A stretch of DNA of 64,000 nt from UBA4465 sp002292365 (GTDB lineage: Bacteria > Bacteroidota > Bacteroidia > Cytophagales > Cyclobacteriaceae). The notes beneath the pieces are model-generated. The model saw only the letters and a list, made by a program, of their open reading frames with translations, was not told the DNA's origin and made no database searches. The stretch lies in assembly GCA_943788615.1 (NCBI GenBank), contig CALSQY010000001.1:620001-684000 (forward strand). Reading direction: 5' to 3'. Shown here in pieces: positions 1-8,642 of the stretch (positions are counted from its first letter, which is position 1; each line of letters begins with the position of its first letter). The position numbers and the translations under genes were made by a program.

Positions 1-1766
1 GTGTTATAGAAAACAAATCCAGTGACTACAAGCCAGACAAATGCGGTACCAAAAATGAGGGGTCTGTAATTTCTAGGTACTTGTTTTTTTGCAATATTTA
101 ATCGGTCTTTTAAGGAACTGCGCAGTCCTCTATTCCATAAGGCTCCTGCAATCAATAAGCACAAAATTGAAAATAAAATCCAATAGAGATTAAACATCAT
201 GGCACCATAGAGGCCGGGTCCAAAGGCGTTCATGTCAGAGTATAGTGTGGAGGGCCCTGCTGCGATCGTAAGCATGAAACTGGAGACATCAAATATTTCT
301 AAGACAATGCTCCAAATGAAGATCACGGCAATGGAGACAAAATAGCCAATATATTTATTGTTGACCAAGACTTGAATGGTGATCATGACTCCGCTCCAAA
401 TGGCATAGGCCAAGAAATTGGCATATAAGAAATCTAGGAAATAGACTTCCAATTCGATCCGAAAATAGCCATTGACCAACTGATAGACAACGCCACAAAA
501 AATGAAAAAGAGCTGCAGTAAGACGGTAAGGCTGATCAAGGATAAAGTTTTGGCTGCTAGGCTGATTAAGGAGGTATGTGGGGTTGCGTCAATGACTTCA
601 TGAATTTTACTATTTCGGTCCCGCCAAATCAGTTCGCCACTAAAGAAGACCAAGATAATGATCACAAAAAGACTGGCATTCCCATCAATATCATCAATCA
701 ATTTGTAGGTTAAGGGATAGGATTGAAGGCCATAATACTCGAAACCTCCAATAAGACCAGTGATGAGAAGTATGGCACTGAAAAGAAAGAGAATTCTGAA
801 GGTGACATTTTTGACTATACTTAAGAAGTTCATCAGGAAAAAACTCTTAAACTGCAACCACACGCTGGATCGTCCAAAGTCAATTTCTAGGACTGGGAGG
901 ATGAATTTTTCTGTTGACTTTTCTGTTGCTTTCTCCTGCTTTTTGATCCGTTTGTTTTTTTCTTGGAAGGAGAAATTGAGATAAGAAGCCAACAGTATGA
1001 TGCCCCCGAAAGAAATCCATATCAGACGATTCCACAAAAGGAGACCACTAAAACCAGGACTCAAGGTGTTTTTTTCAATAGGAGTGTAATATTTTGAATA
1101 AATAGAATAAGCGCGAATACCAAATGTGTCCGAAAGGGCACCTAATGTTTCGTTGTTAATGTCAGAAATTAAGTTACCAGAGATAATGTAGCCCATGATG
1201 ATGGCCAAAGCACCGACAAAAGAAATCACCGTACTTTTCCAGATATTGGCCAAAGCGAAGATGACAGATCCTGCGATGAACATATTGGGCAGGATAAAAA
1301 GAAAATAATTGTTGGTAAAGGTTTCCAGATAAAAGCTACCAAAACGATCAGCATCAATCCAACCAAACAGTGGGGCCGCGATAGAACCCAGCGCAGCGCC
1401 CAGAAAAACACCAAGTAAGGGAATCGTGGACAGTAGGAGGGCCCCACAAAATCTCCCGAAGAAATAACTTGATTTCTTTAGAGGAGTACTGAACAAAATT
1501 TCATTGAATTCATTACTAAAATCCCTCAAGGCCGCATTATTGTAAAAAGCGGCAGCCATCAATAAGCCAAAAATGGTCATTACGGTAGTATATACCGTGA
1601 TCACATGGGGCGCATTTCTAAGCACATTCCCCACAGAACCTCCGATTTGGATATTATCACTTGCGGTGGCCCCAAAGGTCAGGAGTGCTAGCAGACCTAA
1701 GAAGATATAGATCATCGGCTGCTTTAATGCATTTTTTATTTCAAATAAAAAGAAATGCTTGAACAT
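1..1766 (-). CDS. ABC-2 type permease, likely N-terminal part of a permease/M1 aminopeptidase fusion (partial)
   Basis: The frame is open from an ATG at 1766 to the left edge (588 codons, no stop), so the C-terminus is outside the window. I translated it through without a break. It starts MFKHFFLFEIKNALKQP and holds roughly a dozen hydrophobic segments arranged as two similar halves, the second starting near residue 285 (FKSFFLMNFLSIVKN). The motif RDFSNEFNEILFSTPL near residue 70 and WRDRNSKIHEVIDATP near residue 355 are the repeated cytoplasmic loops seen in Bacteroidota ABC-2 permeases that continue into an M1 aminopeptidase domain. That fusion is inferred from family resemblance, as the peptidase part is not visible. 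It lies 19 bases after the ATPase gene at 1786-2670, so the two form one transporter operon. Confidence 0.75.
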   Translation of the reverse strand, partial: MFKHFFLFEIKNALKQPMIYIFLGLLALLTFGATASDNIQIGGSVGNVLRNAPHVITVYTTVMTIFGLLMAAAFYNNAALRDFSNEFNEILFSTPLKKSSYFFGRFCGALLLSTIPLLGVFLGAALGSIAAPLFGWIDADRFGSFYLETFTNNYFLFILPNMFIAGSVIFALANIWKSTVISFVGALAIIMGYIISGNLISDINNETLGALSDTFGIRAYSIYSKYYTPIEKNTLSPGFSGLLLWNRLIWISFGGIILLASYLNFSFQEKNKRIKKQEKATEKSTEKFILPVLEIDFGRSSVWLQFKSFFLMNFLSIVKNVTFRILFLFSAILLITGLIGGFEYYGLQSYPLTYKLIDDIDGNASLFVIIILVFFSGELIWRDRNSKIHEVIDATPHTSLISLAAKTLSLISLTVLLQLFFIFCGVVYQLVNGYFRIELEVYFLDFLYANFLAYAIWSGVMITIQVLVNNKYIGYFVSIAVIFIWSIVLEIFDVSSFMLTIAAGPSTLYSDMNAFGPGLYGAMMFNLYWILFSILCLLIAGALWNRGLRSSLKDRLNIAKKQVPRNYRPLIFGTAFVWLVVTGFVFYN

Positions 1767-1785
1767 AAAAGTACGGTTTTAATGA

Positions 1786-2670
1786 TTAAACAAGTTGATG
1801 AGATGTATTTATTTTCGAAAAGAAAACATCCTCAAGATTGGGTTTGACTTGTTCAAAATCATTTTTTGGATCGGTATCACTATAGACATGTATGAGTGGT
1901 TTTCCACCCACCATTTTATTGGATATAATTTGGTATTGCTCGGCGTAAGTATCTAAGTTCTCTCTGCTTACTATTTTTTGGTACACTTTTCCTTGCAAGG
2001 CATTCATAGCATCATCAGGGGAACCATGATAAACGATACGCCCTTCATTCATGATGGCCATTTTGGTACAAAGTTCACGTACATCATCCACAATATGGGT
2101 GGAAAGAATCACAATGACTTCTTTACCCACATCCGCCAATAAATTATAAAATCGATTTCTTTCTCCTGGATCTAAACCTGCGGTAGGTTCATCGACGATA
2201 ATGAGTTTGGGATTACCCAATAAAGTTTGGGCAATGCCTACGCGCTGTTTCATACCTCCTGAAAATCCTTTGACACTTTTTTTCCTTTGATCATAAAGAT
2301 TGACTTTATTCAATAAATATTTTACCACTTCTTTCCGTTCTGAAGTCTTGGTGATACCTTTTAGAATTGCCAAATGGTTGAGCAATTGTTCTGCACTGAT
2401 GCGTGGATAAACACCAAATTCTTGAGGCAAATACCCCAGTACTTGTCGGAGTTCATGGGGTTGTTGAAAAATATCAATGTCATTGAGTTTTGCCGAGCCG
2501 CTGTCTGCTTCCTGAAGCGTAGCTAGTGTACGCATCAGAGAAGATTTACCAGCCCCGTTGGGCCCTAATAAACCAAATAGACCATTTTCTATTTCAATGG
2601 ATATGTCGTCGAGGGCTTTGACACCATTGGCATAAGTTTTGGAAAGGTCTTTGATAATTAATCTATGCAT
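1786..2670 (-). CDS. ABC transporter ATP-binding protein
   Basis: A 294-residue ATPase that would power the permease encoded just downstream on the same strand. Visible motifs in order: Walker A GPNGAGKS at residues 36-43, Q-loop glutamine near 83, signature FSGGMKQ near 136-142, Walker B LIIVDE at 156-161 and the switch histidine near 192 (STHIVDD). The C-terminal 80 residues are divergent and lack recognisable motifs, which is normal for ABC-2 exporters of the CcmA/NatA type. Substrate cannot be read from the sequence. Gene order ATPase then permease, same strand, 19-base gap supports an operon. Confidence 0.9.
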   Translation of the reverse strand: MHRLIIKDLSKTYANGVKALDDISIEIENGLFGLLGPNGAGKSSLMRTLATLQEADSGSAKLNDIDIFQQPHELRQVLGYLPQEFGVYPRISAEQLLNHLAILKGITKTSERKEVVKYLLNKVNLYDQRKKSVKGFSGGMKQRVGIAQTLLGNPKLIIVDEPTAGLDPGERNRFYNLLADVGKEVIVILSTHIVDDVRELCTKMAIMNEGRIVYHGSPDDAMNALQGKVYQKIVSRENLDTYAEQYQIISNKMVGGKPLIHVYSDTDPKNDFEQVKPNLEDVFFSKINTSHQLV

Positions 2671-3118
2671 AAGTGAGATTGGATATTTGAGTTCAGTCTA
2701 TTTCTTGACATTTTTCGTTATGCTGAGTTCCACAAATAGAGGATAATAAATTATTAATTTTATAAAAAAGGTCCGTTAATCACCATTAAATTAATAATGA
2801 GAATCGCGAGCAGAAGGTTGCATTTTCTCGAGCTAGGTAAAACTTACAATCATTTGTTTTTTAAAAAGCAAGTTATTCTTTATTGACTGTTTAGTTGTAA
2901 GAGCCTAACAAAAGACTTTATTAAACAAAAAATTTGCTGAAATTTGCAATTAAAAATTCGGAATATCAAATTAATTGACCTGAATTTATTATTACCTGTA
3001 TCGAGATCCTTATTTCATAAGTTAAGATATCAAAGGCCAATATTTAAACATATTCTTTTTTTATTATAGTCTTTAAATAATGTCATTTTTGCCGTCTTGA
3101 AACATAAAAATTTAAAAG
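2671..3118. other. Non-coding stretch, nothing recognised
   Basis: About 450 very AT-rich bases between the ABC ATPase start and the tRNA-Arg gene. I see no open frame with coding character, no RNA fold and no repeat. It should contain the promoter of the minus-strand ABC operon and the trailer of the tRNA transcript, but I could not place either convincingly. Confidence 0.6.
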
Positions 3119-3190
3119 TGATCCCGGCAAGAATCGAACTTGCATCTAGAGTTTAGGAAACTCCTATTCTATCCGTTGAACTACGGGACC
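3119..3190 (-). tRNA. tRNA-Arg (anticodon CCT)
   Basis: Reading the minus strand, the 72-base sequence folds into a complete cloverleaf: acceptor GGTCCCG with CGGGATC (one G-T pair) and discriminator A, D arm GTTC/GAAT, anticodon stem GGAGT/ACTCT enclosing loop TTCCTAA with anticodon CCT, and T arm GCAAG/CTTGC with loop TTCGATT. CCT reads the AGG arginine codon. No CCA is encoded. Confidence 0.95.
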
Positions 3191-3230
3191 AAAAATATCA
3201 GCTGCGCAAAAATAGACATCTTCGTGTAAT

Positions 3231-4373
3231 CTAAAAGGATTGTGGTTGTATATAGTTGGGATATATCTTAAGATGCTCTATCAAGGCCTCTTCAAAAATC
3301 AGATTTTTTAAAGCGGGCAAATTTTGTTTGGTTTTAGCAGAGATCATGATAGACTTTTTTTTGGTATCATTTTCTGGATGGGGGGTATCTTCAGTAAATT
3401 GATCAATTTTATTGTAAACATTGATTCTCTTGATCTGATTTCCACCAAGTTCCACCAGCGTTTGTTCTACCACCTTAATATGATCTTCGTACGCGGGGCT
3501 AGAAACATCTATAATGTGTAATAATAAGTCTGCCTCCCTGACCTCGGCCAGAGTGGATCTAAAGGAAGCGATCAAGTCATGTGGGAGTTTTCGAATAAAA
3601 CCTACGGTATCAGAAAGTAAAAAAGGTAGATTATTAATTACGACTTTTCTTACTGTAGAATCTACTGTGGCAAAGAGTTCATCCTTGGCATATAAAGATT
3701 CTTTCCCCAGTAAATTCATCAAGGAGGATTTGCCTGCATTGGTATATCCAACCAAAGCAATTCGGACAATCCCAGTTCTGGATTTTCTTCGGGTACTTGC
3801 TTGAAGTTCTACTTTTGTTAATTGTTTTTTCAAAAGAGTAATGCGATCGCGCACCATTCTTTTATCAGTTTCGATTTCTTTTTCTCCAGCGCCTCCTCGC
3901 GTGCCTCTCCCTCCTCTTTGTCTTTCCAAATGCGTCCACATTCGCGTCAAGCGAGGCAATAAATATTGAAATCGAGCCAGTTCCACTTGAATTTTTGCCT
4001 GAGCCGTTTGGGCCCTTCGAAGGAAAATATCTAAAATCAACAAACTGCGATCATAAACCTTAATTTTCACCTCATTTTCGATATTTCTGAGCTGAGAAGG
4101 AGATAGCTCATCATCAAATATGATGAGGTTTATTTTCTCCATTTTGATAAAAGACTGTATTTCTTCTAGTTTACCACTTCCTACGTATGTCCTTTTGTCG
4201 GGTCGTTCAATTTTTTGAACAAATATTCGGCTTATGTTAATGTTTAAGGTTTTGGCGAGAAATGCCAGTTCATCTAAATGCTCTTTGACAAGTTTATCGG
4301 GAGTTTGTTTTTCAACTACCGCAATCAATACCCCTAATTCTGTCTCTTTTTTCGTTTGGTAGTAATCACCCAT
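3231..4373 (-). CDS. hflX: GTPase HflX, ribosome-associated
   Basis: A 380-residue HflX. In other bacteria HflX binds the 50S subunit and splits stalled or idle ribosomes under stress. The N-terminal HflX domain has the typical Y-V-G-S-G-K segment near residues 63-68 and the glycine-arginine-rich linker RGGRGTRGGAGEKEIETD at about 153-170, followed by the coiled-coil. G-domain motifs: G1 GYTNAGKS 209-216, G3 DTVG 255-258, G4 NKID 321-324, G5 SAK 345-347. The C-terminal extension found in some family members is short here. It stands alone, downstream of tRNA-Arg in opposite sense to the TPR gene at 4721. Confidence 0.96.
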   Translation of the reverse strand: MGDYYQTKKETELGVLIAVVEKQTPDKLVKEHLDELAFLAKTLNINISRIFVQKIERPDKRTYVGSGKLEEIQSFIKMEKINLIIFDDELSPSQLRNIENEVKIKVYDRSLLILDIFLRRAQTAQAKIQVELARFQYLLPRLTRMWTHLERQRGGRGTRGGAGEKEIETDKRMVRDRITLLKKQLTKVELQASTRRKSRTGIVRIALVGYTNAGKSSLMNLLGKESLYAKDELFATVDSTVRKVVINNLPFLLSDTVGFIRKLPHDLIASFRSTLAEVREADLLLHIIDVSSPAYEDHIKVVEQTLVELGGNQIKRINVYNKIDQFTEDTPHPENDTKKKSIMISAKTKQNLPALKNLIFEEALIEHLKIYPNYIQPQSF

Positions 4374-4720
4374 ATTTTCTTGAAAATACTAAATTCTTCA
4401 ATTATCTTCTAATTCCGCAGGATTGAATCATATATTTCTAAATTAGGTGTTATTACTCCGGAATACCATCATATTTTGGGATCTCGAAGCGGAAAGGTCA
4501 TGAATATACGTACAATCTGATCAGACTTTAAGCTTACAAAGGTCTGTTATAGCTTTAAAAAAATCTGTCATTGTGTCTCTTAATTTACTGAAGGGGAGAT
4601 TAATATGTGAGTAAATAGAGTTTCTTTTTGCCTATTAAGTGGATAACTTTTACTGGCATCATTTTAGTAGTGTTTAAATTTAAGTTAATTTTATCGATCA
4701 TTCATTCTCAGACAAGCATG
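4374..4720. other. Divergent intergenic region
   Basis: About 350 bases between the divergently oriented hflX and the TPR gene. A plus-strand frame from 4628 runs into the TPR gene, but its first 30 codons give a hydrophobic stretch unlike the cytosolic relatives, so I treat it as leader. No clear promoter boxes, hairpins or repeats were found. Confidence 0.45.
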
Positions 4721-6121
4721 ATGGAACATCACAGAAAAAAAGAAGAAAAAGAATTAGTCAAAAGATTTGAGGCGTATTTAAAAATGGGTGACAATCAATA
4801 TTTCGATGAGGATGATTTCTTGGCCATCACTAATTTTTATCTGGAATCAGATAAAATCAAGTGGGCATTGAAGGCTTGTGACTTGGGACTAAAGCAATAT
4901 GCGTATTCTACTGATTTAATTGCAGATAAGGCTGAAATTTTAACTAGAATGGGTAGGCTGACTGATGCCATTTCTTGCATAGACCATGCCTTAATCTATG
5001 GACCCAATGATGTGGATCTATTGATGCAGAAAGGCTCATTGCATACCATATCAGGAGAATACTTATCCTCAGTAGCCTGTTTTAGAAAAATTCTTCCTAT
5101 GTCAGAGGAACGGGATGAAATTTTGTATCACATAGGTTTGGCTTATCAAGGATTAGAAGATTTTGAAAAGGCCACAGAAGCTTATAAAGAGGCCATGGAA
5201 TTTAATCTAAATAATGAGAGTGTACTCTATGAATTAACCTATTGCCTAGAAATTATGGGAGCTTTGCAAAAAAGTATCCCCTACTATCAAAAGTTTATTG
5301 ATACAGACCCCTATTCTGAATACGCCTGGTACAATATGGGCATTGTTTATAATAAGCTGAAACAATTTGATAAAGCAATTGATGCGTATGAGTTTGCTGC
5401 AGCCATTGACGAGACTTTCAGTAGTGCCCATTTTAATATGGGAAATACCTATATGAATCTCCAAAAATATGATAAAGCCATAGCCTCTTATTTGTTGACT
5501 TTGGAATACGAAGGACCTGGACCTGAGCTTTATTGCCACATGGGGGCCTGCTATGAGAAAATGGGCCAGTATGAGATAGGCATCCGTTATTACACAAAAG
5601 CATCCAAAATTGATCAGCTGTATCACCAGGCATGGTTTGGAGTAGGGACTTGTTTGGCGTTCAAAGAAAATTGGCTAGAAGCTACTCATTTTTTTAAAAA
5701 AGCCATAAAAATAGATCCGCTCAATGAAGCTTATTTAAATTCATTGGCGGCATCAGAATACAGTTTAGGAAACAGTGTGTCAGCGCTTGAGACTTATGAA
5801 CAATTAAGTCAATTGGAATCCGTAAAGCCTGCCGTTTGGCTGGATTGGTCTCGTATTTATTATGATCAAGGAGATTACAATAGGGCATTGAGCGTCATAG
5901 ATAGGGGCTTATCGGAAATGCCTGATGAGTCTACCTATTTATATCGAAAGGCAGTCTATTTACTAGCCTATGGAAGGTACAAAGATGCCATGATCTTTTT
6001 AGAGCAGGCGCTCATTTTGAACTACGATGGGCATGCGGAAGTTTATGCTTTTTTTGAAGACTTAACGACGCAAAAAGCACTTTTTAAAATCATAGATCAG
6101 TATAGAAAAGACGACCATTAA
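4721..6121 (+). CDS. Tetratricopeptide repeat protein
   Basis: About 466 residues made almost wholly of tandem TPR units of 34 residues; repeats such as AWYNMGIVYNKLKQFDKAI and AHFNMGNTYMNLQKYDKAI are near perfect. I chose the second ATG of the ATGATG pair (4718/4721), giving MEHHRKKEEKELVKRFE, which matches the cytosolic Bacteroidota relatives; the longer frame from 4628 would add an unlikely hydrophobic head. TPR arrays act as protein-binding scaffolds; no partner can be deduced. It is followed by phosphosulfolactate synthase 52 bases later. Confidence 0.85.
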   Translation: MEHHRKKEEKELVKRFEAYLKMGDNQYFDEDDFLAITNFYLESDKIKWALKACDLGLKQYAYSTDLIADKAEILTRMGRLTDAISCIDHALIYGPNDVDLLMQKGSLHTISGEYLSSVACFRKILPMSEERDEILYHIGLAYQGLEDFEKATEAYKEAMEFNLNNESVLYELTYCLEIMGALQKSIPYYQKFIDTDPYSEYAWYNMGIVYNKLKQFDKAIDAYEFAAAIDETFSSAHFNMGNTYMNLQKYDKAIASYLLTLEYEGPGPELYCHMGACYEKMGQYEIGIRYYTKASKIDQLYHQAWFGVGTCLAFKENWLEATHFFKKAIKIDPLNEAYLNSLAASEYSLGNSVSALETYEQLSQLESVKPAVWLDWSRIYYDQGDYNRALSVIDRGLSEMPDESTYLYRKAVYLLAYGRYKDAMIFLEQALILNYDGHAEVYAFFEDLTTQKALFKIIDQYRKDDH

Positions 6122-6173
6122 GTGGATTAAATTTTAAAATAAAGTATTTTTGCATTTAATTTTATTTTCAAAA

Positions 6174-6935
6174 ATGAACTACTTTTTAAAGAACATCCCT
6201 GATCGTACAGAAAAGCCACGTGAATCAGGATATACCATGGTGATGGACAAGGGACTTTCGTTACGTGAAGCAGAAGATATGATTGATTCTTCGGGTGATT
6301 TCATAGACATTGTGAAGTTGGGTTGGGCCACTTCTTATGTCACCTCCCAACTTGATCAGAAAATTAAGTTATATCAAAATGCCGGGATACCCTGTTATCT
6401 TGGAGGCACCCTTTTTGAAGCCTTTGTGATCAGAGACCAATTTGATGATTACATGAGAGTTGTAGACAAATATAATTTGGAACATGTGGAGGTAAGTGAT
6501 GGTTCGATCACCATGGCCCATGACGAAAAATGTGATTATATTCAGAGGATATCAAAAAATTACACCGTGCTCAGTGAAGTAGGTTCTAAAGATGCGGCCA
6601 AAATCATCCCACCATACAAGTGGATCGATCAGATGCGAACAGAGTTGGATTCCGGTGCATGGAAGGTCATCGGAGAAGCGAGAGAAAGTGGAAATGTCGG
6701 GCTTTTCAGAGATTCCGGTGAGGTAAGACAAGGTTTGGTTGAAGAAATTTTAACTCAAATACCCAAAGATAAAATTTTATGGGAAGCACCTCAAAAAGCC
6801 CAGCAAGTTTGGTTTATTAAGTTGTGTGGAACCAATGTTAATCTCGGAAACATTGCGACCAATGAAATCATCCCACTAGAAACGATACGACTGGGTTTAC
6901 GGGGCGATACGTTTCACGATCATTTAACTTCCTAA
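6174..6935 (+). CDS. comA: Phosphosulfolactate synthase (ComA family)
   Basis: About 253 residues of the ComA family, which adds sulfite to phosphoenolpyruvate to give (R)-2-phospho-3-sulfolactate. The conserved blocks are present: FIDIVKLGWATS near residue 43, GGTLFEAF near 76, HVEVSDGS near 103, SEVGSK near 133 and GEARESGN near 168. The start chosen gives MNYFLKNIPDRTEKPR; a frame eight codons longer (6150) exists but is poor. In archaea the product feeds coenzyme M; in Bacteroidota the family is common, and a role in supplying sulfonate (cysteate or sulfolactate) for sulfonolipids is an inference. Neighbour popT begins five bases after its stop. Confidence 0.9.
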   Translation: MNYFLKNIPDRTEKPRESGYTMVMDKGLSLREAEDMIDSSGDFIDIVKLGWATSYVTSQLDQKIKLYQNAGIPCYLGGTLFEAFVIRDQFDDYMRVVDKYNLEHVEVSDGSITMAHDEKCDYIQRISKNYTVLSEVGSKDAAKIIPPYKWIDQMRTELDSGAWKVIGEARESGNVGLFRDSGEVRQGLVEEILTQIPKDKILWEAPQKAQQVWFIKLCGTNVNLGNIATNEIIPLETIRLGLRGDTFHDHLTS

Positions 6936-6940
6936 GATTT

Positions 6941-7831
6941 GTGAAAAATGCAGCAGGTCTTTTTCTGAAAGGAGTCGCTATGGGTGCCGCAAATGTAATT
7001 CCGGGAGTTTCTGGGGGAACAATAGCCTTCATTACGGGCATTTATGAAAGGTTAATAAAGGCCTTAAAATCTTTTGATCTGTCCCTATTGAGCTCATTAA
7101 TGCAAGGGCAGTTTCGTCAAGTGACTGAAAAAACAGATCTCAAGTTTTTGTCCATACTTTTTTCAGGAATTGCTGTAAGTGTTTTTAGTTTGGCGTACCT
7201 ATTAGAGTACGCATTACAATTTTATGAAGTATTTACTTTAGCCTTTTTCTTTGGATTGATTGTGGCTTCTACTTTGGGTGTAGGGAGACAAATAAGTAAA
7301 TTTTCTTTGGGTGTTTTAACCACTTTTGTGATTGGGTTTATTGTGGCTATTTCCATTGCATTTCTAACGCCAGCTGCTGCCAATGATCATTGGCTCTATG
7401 TGATTTTATGTGGATTGGTTGCCATTTCTAGCATGATTTTGCCAGGGCTATCGGGTTCTTATATTTTATTGCTGATGGGTAATTACGTTTTGATGCTCCA
7501 ATCTATCAGTCATTTCCATTTTAAATTTTTGATTCCTTTTGCTTTGGGATGTTTGTTGGGTTTGGTGATTTTTTCAAGATTATTAAATTATTTATTTAAT
7601 CATTTTAAAGAAGTAACTATTAGCTTATTGACAGGATTCGTAGCGGGGTCTCTTTTAATTATTTGGCCTTGGAAAACGACCAATTACATTACGATTGAAG
7701 CACGACAAAAAGCAATAGGCTATGACTGGTATTTTCCAAGTTTCGATGCCGATTTCCTCATTGGAACGGTGCTGATGTTGTTAGGATTTGCTGTGGTTTT
7801 TGGAATCGAACGACTGGGAGCAAAAGGCTAA
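6941..7831 (+). CDS. popT: DUF368 family polyprenyl-phosphate transporter
   Basis: A 296-residue integral membrane protein starting with GTG at 6941, five bases after comA. It has about eight hydrophobic segments and the two family signature loops, NVIPGVSGGTIAFITGIYE near residues 18-36 and MILPGLSGSYILLLMGNY near 165-182. The inverted duplication is typical of DUF368, which has been shown in other bacteria to flip undecaprenyl phosphate back across the cytoplasmic membrane for envelope synthesis. Gene symbol by family only. Tight spacing suggests co-transcription with comA. Confidence 0.88.
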   Translation: MKNAAGLFLKGVAMGAANVIPGVSGGTIAFITGIYERLIKALKSFDLSLLSSLMQGQFRQVTEKTDLKFLSILFSGIAVSVFSLAYLLEYALQFYEVFTLAFFFGLIVASTLGVGRQISKFSLGVLTTFVIGFIVAISIAFLTPAAANDHWLYVILCGLVAISSMILPGLSGSYILLLMGNYVLMLQSISHFHFKFLIPFALGCLLGLVIFSRLLNYLFNHFKEVTISLLTGFVAGSLLIIWPWKTTNYITIEARQKAIGYDWYFPSFDADFLIGTVLMLLGFAVVFGIERLGAKG

Positions 7832-7898
7832 TTACATTAGAACTCTATTTATGAGTTCAAGGAATTTTACCTTAGTACAGTACTTTAGATAATTTGAT

Positions 7899-8642
7899 AT
7901 GAAGCGTTACGGACTTATAGGTTATCCTTTGGGCCATTCTTTTTCGCAGAAGTATTTTTCGGAAAAGTTTGAAGGTCTCAATATTTCTCACTCCCATACA
8001 TACCATGTTTTTGAATTAGAAAGCCTCAGTGGTTTTCCTGATATTTGGGATCGCCATCCAGATTTGGAAGGGGTCAATATTACCATTCCTTATAAAATTG
8101 AGATTATGCCATTTTTAGATGAAATAGATGACTCAGCAGCGGGAGTGAAAGCAGTCAACGTGATCAAAAAAAAGGGGAATAAACTTATAGGATATAATTC
8201 TGATGTTTTTGGGTTCAAACAATCTTTAGATGCCTGGTTGATGGGGGTAGAAGTGGAGGCTTTGATTTTCGGCTCGGGGGGCTCTAGTCTGGCAGTTCAG
8301 GCAGGCTTGCAGGCACTCAATATTCCTTTTAAAATTGTATCTCGTGAGGTCACAAAAGGGGACCTGACTTACCCGCAATTGCATCATGAGCCATCGATTA
8401 TCGATCAGCATCATTTGCTCATCAATACCACGCCAAAAGGAATGTCTCCTAATAATGAGGAGGGGCCGCCGATTCCTTATGATAGGATCGATCAAAATCA
8501 TTACTGTTTTGATTTAATATATAATCCTGAAGAGACCTTTTTCATGAGACAAGGCAGACAGAACAAAGCGCGAACCAAAAACGGATTAGAAATGTTGAAA
8601 TTACAAGCTGAAAAATCATGGGAAATTTGGAGTAATAAATAA
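7899..8642 (+). CDS. aroE: Shikimate dehydrogenase
   Basis: A 247-residue shikimate 5-dehydrogenase (3-dehydroshikimate to shikimate with NADPH). Seen in order: substrate site GYPLGHSFSQKYF at residues 8-20, catalytic lysine in NITIPYK near 67, NSDVFGF near 107, nucleotide loop FGSGGSS near 123-129, and the C-terminal NGLEMLKLQAEKSW. Slightly short compared with the E. coli enzyme, as usual in Bacteroidota. Its TAA overlaps the uvrB ATG (TAATG), so the two are translationally coupled. Confidence 0.95.
   Translation: MKRYGLIGYPLGHSFSQKYFSEKFEGLNISHSHTYHVFELESLSGFPDIWDRHPDLEGVNITIPYKIEIMPFLDEIDDSAAGVKAVNVIKKKGNKLIGYNSDVFGFKQSLDAWLMGVEVEALIFGSGGSSLAVQAGLQALNIPFKIVSREVTKGDLTYPQLHHEPSIIDQHHLLINTTPKGMSPNNEEGPPIPYDRIDQNHYCFDLIYNPEETFFMRQGRQNKARTKNGLEMLKLQAEKSWEIWSNK

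Noticed and set aside
760..984. Plus-strand 74-codon frame
   Set aside because: Lies antisense to the ABC-2 permease frame, has no family features and a basic, low-complexity composition.
4628..4720. N-terminal extension of the TPR protein
   Set aside because: Adds a hydrophobic head not expected for this cytosolic TPR family; ATG at 4721 gives the conserved start.
5246..5626. 126-codon minus-strand frame
   Set aside because: Shadow of the TPR gene; codon pattern reflects the opposite strand.
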